This document shows positions 27,852 to 32,892 of a DNA stretch of 32,892 bases, one piece after another. The stretch lies in the NCBI RefSeq assembly GCF_030695085.1, contig NZ_JAUYTS010000210.1, forward strand, positions 1 through 32,892. The letters run 5' to 3'. Positions within the stretch are counted from its first letter, which is position 1. Each line of letters starts with the position of its first letter. Below the pieces are notes generated by a model that saw only the letters and a program-made list of their open reading frames with translations, was not told the DNA's origin and made no database searches. This DNA comes from Falsiroseomonas sp. (GTDB lineage: Bacteria > Pseudomonadota > Alphaproteobacteria > Acetobacterales > Acetobacteraceae). The translations under genes were made by a program, and so were the position numbers.

Positions 27852-28643
27852 TCACCCTGCGGCACCCCAGGCGATGAAGGCGCCGTTGCGGAAGCCCGCC
27901 TGCGCCTTGCCGTAGCCGAAGGGCGCGCCATCCGGCGTCTCCACCCGCCCACCGGCTGCCTCCAGCACCGCCTGGCCGGCGGCGGTGTCCCATTCCATGG
28001 TCGGGCCGAAACGCGGATAGACATCCGCCACGCCTTCCGCCAGCAGGCAGAACTTCAGGGATGATCCGATGGCGCGATGTTCGCCGATCGGCAGGCGGGC
28101 CAGGTAGGCTTCGGTCTCCGGGTCCATGTGCGACCGGCTGGCCACCGCGGTCCAATCGGTGGCCGGGCAGCGCCGCGCGCGGATCGGCCGCCAGGTGGCG
28201 CGCCGAGGATCGGCACCGGGCGGCAGCGTCGCCATCTCCGCCCCCAGCCCCGCCGCGCCGCGCCAGATGCGCCCCAGCGCCGGCGCATAGACCACGCCGC
28301 AGACCGGCCGCCCGGCCTCGATGAGGGCGATGTTCACGGTGAACTCGCCGGAGGGGCCGAGGAATTCCCGCGTGCCGTCCAGCGGATCCACCAGGATGAA
28401 GCTGGCCCCCGGTGGTGGCGCGACGCGGGCGGCATCCTCCTCCGACACCACGGCGATGCCGGGCGCCGCGGCGGGCAGGCCCGCGGCGATCACCGCCTCC
28501 GCCGCCAGGTCCGCCTCCGTCAGCGGTGAGCCATCCGCCTTCGCCGTCACGTCATGCGGCCGGGCGCGGATCTCGACGATCCGCGCCCCGGCCTCGGCCG
28601 CGATGGCGGCGAAGCGCATGAGGAGGCTGCCGTGGTCGGTCAT
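27852..28643 (-). CDS. cysQ: 3'(2'),5'-bisphosphate nucleotidase (CysQ)
   Basis: An inositol-monophosphatase-fold, Mg-dependent phosphatase that turns 3'-phosphoadenosine 5'-phosphate (PAP) into AMP, removing the inhibitory by-product of sulfotransferases and PAPS reductase. 263 residues, usual length. Seen: [11 protein letters not shown] (about 42-52), the metal motif EEDAA at 68-72, [10 protein letters not shown] (about 86-95) which is the family signature for Cys[40 protein letters not shown] near the C-terminus with the third metal Asp. The start is ATG at 28643; no strong ribosome binding site. It is divergent from cysNC and next to sulfotransferase genes, exactly where a PAP-recycling enzyme would help. 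Confidence 0.93.
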   Translation of the reverse strand: MTDHGSLLMRFAAIAAEAGARIVEIRARPHDVTAKADGSPLTEADLAAEAVIAAGLPAAAPGIAVVSEEDAARVAPPPGASFILVDPLDGTREFLGPSGEFTVNIALIEAGRPVCGVVYAPALGRIWRGAAGLGAEMATLPPGADPRRATWRPIRARRCPATDWTAVASRSHMDPETEAYLARLPIGEHRAIGSSLKFCLLAEGVADVYPRFGPTMEWDTAAGQAVLEAAGGRVETPDGAPFGYGKAQAGFRNGAFIAWGAAG

Positions 28644-28741
28644 GGCGCGTCGGGTCCCGGGTCACATCTTGCCGCATCGAGGGTGGTCATGGGATAGCCG
28701 AAAGGGCAAGCAGGGGCGTGCAGGAGACATTCGGACCCGAA

Positions 28742-30631
28742 ATGGACAGCCACCGCCACGCCGCCATGCCGAAACAGCCTGGGCCTGACCAGCGTGGCCT
28801 GCTGCGCTTTCTCACCTGCGGCTCCGTCGATGACGGCAAATCCACACTGATCGGCCGCCTGCTGTTCGACAGCCGGCTGATCATGGAGGACACGCTCGCC
28901 GCCATCACCAAGGACAGCCGCAAGCACGGCACGGTGGGGGAGGAGGTGGACCTCGCGCTGCTGGTGGATGGGCTGGAGGCGGAGCGCCAGCAGGGCATCA
29001 CCATCGATGTCGCCTACCGCTTCTTCGCCACGCCGCGCCGCAGCTTCATCGTGGCGGATACGCCGGGGCATGAGCAGTACACACGCAACATGGCGACCGG
29101 CGCGTCCAACTCCGACCTTGCCATCATCCTGTGCGATGCCCGTCGCGGCGTGCTGACGCAGACCAGGCGCCACGCCTATATTTGTTCGCTGCTCGGCATC
29201 CGGCATGTCGTGCTGGCGGTGAACAAGATCGACCTGGTGGGCTTCGACCAGGCGGTGTTCGACCGCATCACCGGCGATTTCTCCAGATTCGCCGCGGGCC
29301 TCGGCTTTCATTCGATGATGCCGATCCCGGTCTCGGCCCGCTTCGGCGACAATGTCTCCAGCCCCTCCGGCAACACGCCCTGGTATCGCGGGCCGACGCT
29401 GGTGGCCCATCTGGAACAGGTGGAGCCGGAGGCCGAGGCGGCATCGCGGCCTTTCCGCTTTCCTGTGCAGTGGGTGAACCGGCCGAACCAGGATTTCCGC
29501 GGCTTCTCCGGCACCGTCGCCTCCGGCCGCGTCGCGACCGGGGATGCGGTGGTGGTCGCGGCCTCGGGCAAGGCCAGCACCGTGGCGCGCATCCTGGGCC
29601 CGGATGGCGACCAGACCGCGGCGGTGGCCGGCGATGCCGTCACCCTCTGCCTGGCCGATGAGGTGGATGTGGCCCGCGGCGACGTGCTGGCCCCGCCCGC
29701 CGACCGCCCTGCGGTCACGGATCAGTTCGCCGCGCATATCCTCTGGATGGATGAGGAACCGCTGCTGCCGGGCCGGCAATACCTGATGCGCGCGGGCAAT
29801 CTGTGGACGCCGGTCTCCGTCACCTCGATCCGCCACCGGGTGGATGTGAACACGCTGGAACACCAGGCGGCGCGGCGGCTCGACCTGAACGAGATCGGCT
29901 TCTGCAACCTGTCGGCCGCGCAGCGCGTGCCGCTCGACCCCTATGCGGAGAACCGGCAGACCGGCGCCTTCGTGCTGGTGGATCGCTTCAGCAATCGCAC
30001 CGCCGGCGCCGGCATGGTCGCCTTCAGCCTGCGCCGTGCCACCAACATCCACACTGAGGAATTCCTGGTGGACAAGGCCGCCCGCGCGGCGCTGGACCAT
30101 CAGAAGCCGCTGGCGATCTGGTTCACAGGCCTGTCCGGCTCCGGCAAATCCACCATCGCCAAGCTGCTGGAACAGTCGCTGCACGCGGAAGGGCGGCACA
30201 CCTACACGCTGGATGGTGACAATCTCCGCCACGGGTTGAACCGCGACCTCGGCTTCACCGATGCCGACCGGGTCGAGAACATCCGTCGTGTCGGCGAGGT
30301 GGCCAAGCTGTTCGTCGATGCCGGGCTGATCGTGCTGTGCTCCTTCATCTCCCCCTTCCGCGCCGAACGGCAGATGGTGCGGGAGATGATGGGCGAAGGT
30401 GAGTTCATCGAGGTGTTCGTGGACACGCCGATCGAGGATTGCATCAGGCGCGACCCCAAGGGTCTCTATGCCCGCGCCATCGCCGGCACGATCCGCAACT
30501 TTACCGGCATCAGCAGCCCCTATGAGGCACCGGAGACCCCGGAACTGCGGATCGAGACGCAGGGCCAGACGCCGGAGGAAGCGGCGGCCCGTGTGCTGGC
30601 GCATCTGCGCGGCGTGATGGGCAGCGCATGA
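28742..30631 (+). CDS. cysNC: Bifunctional sulfate adenylyltransferase subunit 1 / adenylylsulfate kinase
   Basis: The CysN part is the GTPase subunit of ATP sulfurylase (makes APS, with CysD); the CysC part phosphorylates APS to PAPS, the universal sulfuryl donor. 629 residues. Seen: GTPase P-loop GSVDDGKST near the N-terminus, [32 protein letters not shown]; two beta-barrel domains; then a second P-loop GLSGSGKST (about residue 463-471) opening the kinase, with [25 protein letters not shown] and DPKGLYARA. The start could also be GTG 28718 or ATG 28766; none has an ideal ribosome binding site. cysD, usually just upstream, is absent here; the adjacent gene is divergent cysQ. It overlaps the first sulfotransferase gene (ATGA). 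Confidence 0.95.
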   Translation: MDSHRHAAMPKQPGPDQRGLLRFLTCGSVDDGKSTLIGRLLFDSRLIMEDTLAAITKDSRKHGTVGEEVDLALLVDGLEAERQQGITIDVAYRFFATPRRSFIVADTPGHEQYTRNMATGASNSDLAIILCDARRGVLTQTRRHAYICSLLGIRHVVLAVNKIDLVGFDQAVFDRITGDFSRFAAGLGFHSMMPIPVSARFGDNVSSPSGNTPWYRGPTLVAHLEQVEPEAEAASRPFRFPVQWVNRPNQDFRGFSGTVASGRVATGDAVVVAASGKASTVARILGPDGDQTAAVAGDAVTLCLADEVDVARGDVLAPPADRPAVTDQFAAHILWMDEEPLLPGRQYLMRAGNLWTPVSVTSIRHRVDVNTLEHQAARRLDLNEIGFCNLSAAQRVPLDPYAENRQTGAFVLVDRFSNRTAGAGMVAFSLRRATNIHTEEFLVDKAARAALDHQKPLAIWFTGLSGSGKSTIAKLLEQSLHAEGRHTYTLDGDNLRHGLNRDLGFTDADRVENIRRVGEVAKLFVDAGLIVLCSFISPFRAERQMVREMMGEGEFIEVFVDTPIEDCIRRDPKGLYARAIAGTIRNFTGISSPYEAPETPELRIETQGQTPEEAAARVLAHLRGVMGSA

Positions 30632-31413
30632 TGCAGACCTTGTTCGCGGGAAGGGCCGGGGATTTCCTGCGCGATGCCGCCTTCGGCGCGGACCCCTGCA
30701 TCTTCGTGCATGTGCCGAAGACCGCCGGCACCTCGCTGCGTGCCGAGCTCGCCGCGATCCTGCCGCCCGACATCAACATCCATGTCGACTACACCGATAC
30801 CTCGCGCAGCTTCCACGACCGCATCGACGATGCCGTGGCACGCTTCCTGGATCAGGCCGGGCCACGCGGCATCCGCTTCGCCTCGGGCCACATCGTCGGC
30901 CGCCATGTCACACGCATCGCCCAGCAGCTGCCGCGGGCGCGCTTCATCACCATGCTGCGCGATCCGGTGGCGCGCGTGGTGTCCGACTACCGTCACCAGC
31001 GTTCGCCGCGCCATCCGGGGCATGAGGATTTCCGTGCCCGGGTGCCGGATCTCGGCGCCTATCTCGACCTGCGCTGGGAGATGGACAAGGCCGCGCTGCA
31101 TCTGCTGCCGGAGGATGTGCTGGCCACGCGCGATGCCGCTGCCTGCATCGACCATGCGATGCGCCGCTATGCCTTTGTCGGCATCCAGGAAATGTATGAC
31201 CTGTCGTTCCGCACCCTGACCGCGCTCGCCGGCCGCCAGCAGGCGCCGCGGCTGAGGGCCAATGTCAACACGGATGCGGATGACGTGGCGGAGATCGATG
31301 CCGCGATGGCGGCGCGCATCCGCGCGCAGAACCCGCTGGATTGCGCGCTGTACACGCATTTCGCGGAGGCCTTGCGACGCGCGGAGCCGGCGCTGCGCGC
31401 GGCGCTGGCCTGA
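30628..31413 (+). CDS. Sulfotransferase family protein (first of a tandem pair)
   Basis: 261 residues. It contains the PAPS-binding elements of the Sulfotransfer_2-like group: the 5'-phosphosulfate loop [11 protein letters not shown] (about 28-37) and the 3'-phosphate motif [19 protein letters not shown] (about 108-126, Arg111 and Ser119). [12 protein letters not shown] between them is shared with its downstream paralogue. No signal peptide, so it is cytoplasmic, with PAPS from CysNC. Its ATG overlaps the cysNC stop (ATGA, or TGATG with the next ATG), which couples donor synthesis to use. The acceptor is unknown; a sugar hydroxyl on a surface glycan is likely given the neighbours. Confidence 0.88.
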   Translation: MMQTLFAGRAGDFLRDAAFGADPCIFVHVPKTAGTSLRAELAAILPPDINIHVDYTDTSRSFHDRIDDAVARFLDQAGPRGIRFASGHIVGRHVTRIAQQLPRARFITMLRDPVARVVSDYRHQRSPRHPGHEDFRARVPDLGAYLDLRWEMDKAALHLLPEDVLATRDAAACIDHAMRRYAFVGIQEMYDLSFRTLTALAGRQQAPRLRANVNTDADDVAEIDAAMAARIRAQNPLDCALYTHFAEALRRAEPALRAALA

Positions 31414-31420
31414 ACCGGGC

Positions 31421-32284
31421 ATGTCCCCGCTGCGCGCCTTCCTCGCGGGTGATTTCGAATCCTGGCGCGCCGCCCTGGAACCCGCCCCGCCGCTCTGGCT
31501 GTTCGTGCATGTGCCAAAGACCGCCGGATCGTCGCTGACCTCAGACCTCGCCGCCGGCCTGCAACCCTATCGCAGCCTGCATATCGACCACCTGGACCGC
31601 GCCCGCCCCGCGTTGCAGCGCTACGACACGGCGGTGGACCAGGCGCTGGCGGCGTGGCGCGAAACGCCGTTCCGCTTCGCCTCCGGCCATGTCCAGCAGC
31701 GCCACGTCGCGCGCATCCTCCAGGGTGTGCCGGGGACGCGGTTGTTCACCATGCTGCGGGAACCGGCGGCGCGGCTGGTTTCGGACTATCTGTATCAACG
31801 CTCACCGATGCACCCGCTGGCGGAGGAAATGCGTCGCCGCGTGCCGGATTTCGATGCCTTCCTGGACCTGCCCGGCCAGCGCAACCGCGCGGCGCGCCAT
31901 CTGGTGCCGAAGCCGGTGCTGGATGCCGGTGATGCGGCGGCGGCGATCACGCATATCGAGGCGCATTTCGCCTTCCTTGGCCTGCAGGAACACTACCAGA
32001 TCAGCTATCGCGCGCTGACCCGGATGCTTGGCCAGCCACGGGTGCCCGCGGCGCGGCTGCGGGTGAACAGCGCCGCCGCGGCGGAGCGCGCGGAGATTGC
32101 CGCCAGGCTCGCGGACCCGGCGCTTGCGGCACGGATTGCCGCGGCGAATGCGGTGGACCTGGCATTGTACCGCCACTTCGCGGCCGGCTGGCAGGCCATC
32201 GCGCCGCGGCTGGAGACATGGCTTGCGGCCGATCCAGCGCCCGCCTCATCGCCGGGCGGCTCGGAAACCATCCCAAGGCCGTAG
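31421..32284 (+). CDS. Sulfotransferase family protein (second of a tandem pair)
   Basis: 287 residues, paralogous to the preceding protein: [11 protein letters not shown] (about 29-39, 5'-phosphosulfate loop), RFASGHVQQRHVARI, TMLREPAARLVSDYLYQRSP (about 110-129, 3'-phosphate motif; Asp of the first copy is Glu here), MHPLAEEMRRRVPDFDAFLDL. It differs by a longer N-terminus and a roughly 25-residue polar C-terminal tail. The frame is open upstream to 31262, but the ATG at 31421, 7 bases after the stop of the first copy, gives the matching length. The pair suggests duplication followed by acceptor or position divergence; which sugar each modifies cannot be told. Confidence 0.87.
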   Translation: MSPLRAFLAGDFESWRAALEPAPPLWLFVHVPKTAGSSLTSDLAAGLQPYRSLHIDHLDRARPALQRYDTAVDQALAAWRETPFRFASGHVQQRHVARILQGVPGTRLFTMLREPAARLVSDYLYQRSPMHPLAEEMRRRVPDFDAFLDLPGQRNRAARHLVPKPVLDAGDAAAAITHIEAHFAFLGLQEHYQISYRALTRMLGQPRVPAARLRVNSAAAAERAEIAARLADPALAARIAAANAVDLALYRHFAAGWQAIAPRLETWLAADPAPASSPGGSETIPRP

Positions 32285-32323
32285 GCGGAGGCGGTGCCCC
32301 GTGCCGCAGCGCGTTGCGCCGGT

Positions 32324-32892
32324 TCAGCCCGGGCCGGTGACGCCCGCCGCCGGGGGCCGTGCCGGGCCGGCCCGCGCCGCGTCCACCGCCGCCAGCAGGG
32401 TGCGGCCCCGATCGGCCCAGGCTTCCTGCTCCTCGGCCGGCAGCCCGGCGACGCGGGCGCCGCGACGGGCCAGGGAGGGCAGCAGTTCCAGCAGCGCCGC
32501 CAGCATGGCGCGGTCCTGGGTGGAGGTGAGGCTGGCCAGCGCCGGCCCCGTGGCCGCCGTCTCCAGCCGCCAATAGGGGCCGAACTGGTCGCTGCCGCCC
32601 TTTGGCCAGGCCTCGAACATCTGCGGCCAGCCCTTGATGCGCCGGAATTCCAGCCCGATCGTGCCGCGCCGGTCGAACAGCTTCAGCCGGACCTCGCGCC
32701 AGACACCGCTGGCCGAAACCAGCCCGGTCAGGCCGAGCTCGATGTGCCGGTAGCTGCCATCCGCGTTGGTGGTGTGCTGGTGCAGCTTGACGTCCTGGAA
32801 ATCCGCGCCGCCGGGCGCCATCTCGCCGCCCGCGCTGGCTGCCGGCGCGGCCAGGGTCATGGGTGTGGGGGCGGGGGCGGGGGCGGGTGCCG
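32324..32892 (-). CDS. Unknown protein, partial at the window edge
   Basis: The minus-strand frame has an ATG at 32860 (178 residues) but stays open to the window end with an Ala-Pro repeat (APAPAPAPTP), so this is probably the C-terminal domain of a larger protein behind a Pro-rich linker. The domain has a beta-rich part (DFQDVKLHQHTTNADGSYRHIELGL, WREVRLKLFDRRGTIGLEFRR, GWPQMFEAWPKGGSDQFGPYWRLE) followed by a helical part (DRAMLAALLELLPSLARRG, EEQEAWADRGRTLLAAVDAA). I do not recognise the family. It is convergent with the second sulfotransferase gene (39 bases between stops). Function unknown; given the locus, a glycan-related role is possible but not shown. Confidence 0.6.
   Translation of the reverse strand, partial: APAPAPAPTPMTLAAPAASAGGEMAPGGADFQDVKLHQHTTNADGSYRHIELGLTGLVSASGVWREVRLKLFDRRGTIGLEFRRIKGWPQMFEAWPKGGSDQFGPYWRLETAATGPALASLTSTQDRAMLAALLELLPSLARRGARVAGLPAEEQEAWADRGRTLLAAVDAARAGPARPPAAGVTGPG
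32866..32889 (+). repeat. GGGGGC short tandem repeat
   Basis: GTGGGGGCGGGGGCGGGGGCGGG at the right end of the window carries about three copies of GGGGGC. On the minus strand it encodes the Ala-Pro linker of the edge gene. A 6-base unit keeps the frame when it expands or shrinks. Confidence 0.5.

Overview
High-GC chromosomal segment of an alphaproteobacterium, most likely from the Rhodospirillales/Acetobacteraceae side (Roseomonas-like). The assignment rests on gene order (nuo operon end, birA, coaX, rnj, DUF1467 gene, proS, lolC, lolD, dnaE), on the short ProRS without an editing insertion, and on overall codon bias. It is inference; no rRNA or other phylogenetic marker was searched.

Region 1 (1-10566, all +) is housekeeping. 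It holds the 3' end of nuoH and then nuoI, J, K, L, M and N, the membrane arm of NADH:quinone oxidoreductase, tightly packed with TGATG or ATGA overlaps. These run into birA (biotin ligase), coaX (type III pantothenate kinase), rnj (ribonuclease J) and a small two-helix DUF1467 membrane protein.

Region 2 (10567-10992) is the only long gap without a protein gene. It contains a perfect-stem hairpin just after the DUF1467 stop, then about 180 nt with a multibranched fold closed by a 10-bp long-range stem and ended by a strong intrinsic terminator. Two back-to-back small hairpins follow in front of proS. I regard the 10604-10785 part as a candidate unannotated structured RNA.

Region 3 (10993-19847) holds proS (TTG start), lolC and lolD (lipoprotein export ABC transporter) and dnaE (replicative polymerase alpha subunit). 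A three-gene minus-strand block (nucleoside deaminase, sugar-type O-methyltransferase, glycosyltransferase-like protein) sits between lolD and dnaE, a junction that is normally tight in related bacteria.

Region 4 (19848-32892) is accessory and dominated by surface-glycan functions: a small protein with a GWY..E / RW signature coupled to a KPHP-type glycosyltransferase-like protein; a haloacetate-dehalogenase-like hydrolase; a fused methyltransferase-GT61 glycosyltransferase of visibly lower GC; a GT4 glycosyltransferase coupled to a large unknown protein; and a sulfation module. That module is cysQ (PAP phosphatase), divergent cysNC (ATP sulfurylase GTPase subunit plus APS kinase) and two tandem sulfotransferase paralogues coupled to cysNC. 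Together these predict synthesis of PAPS, its use on an acceptor, and removal of the PAP by-product, i.e. a sulfated and probably O-methylated extracellular glycan. cysD, the catalytic partner of CysN, is not in the window. The window ends inside an unknown minus-strand gene.
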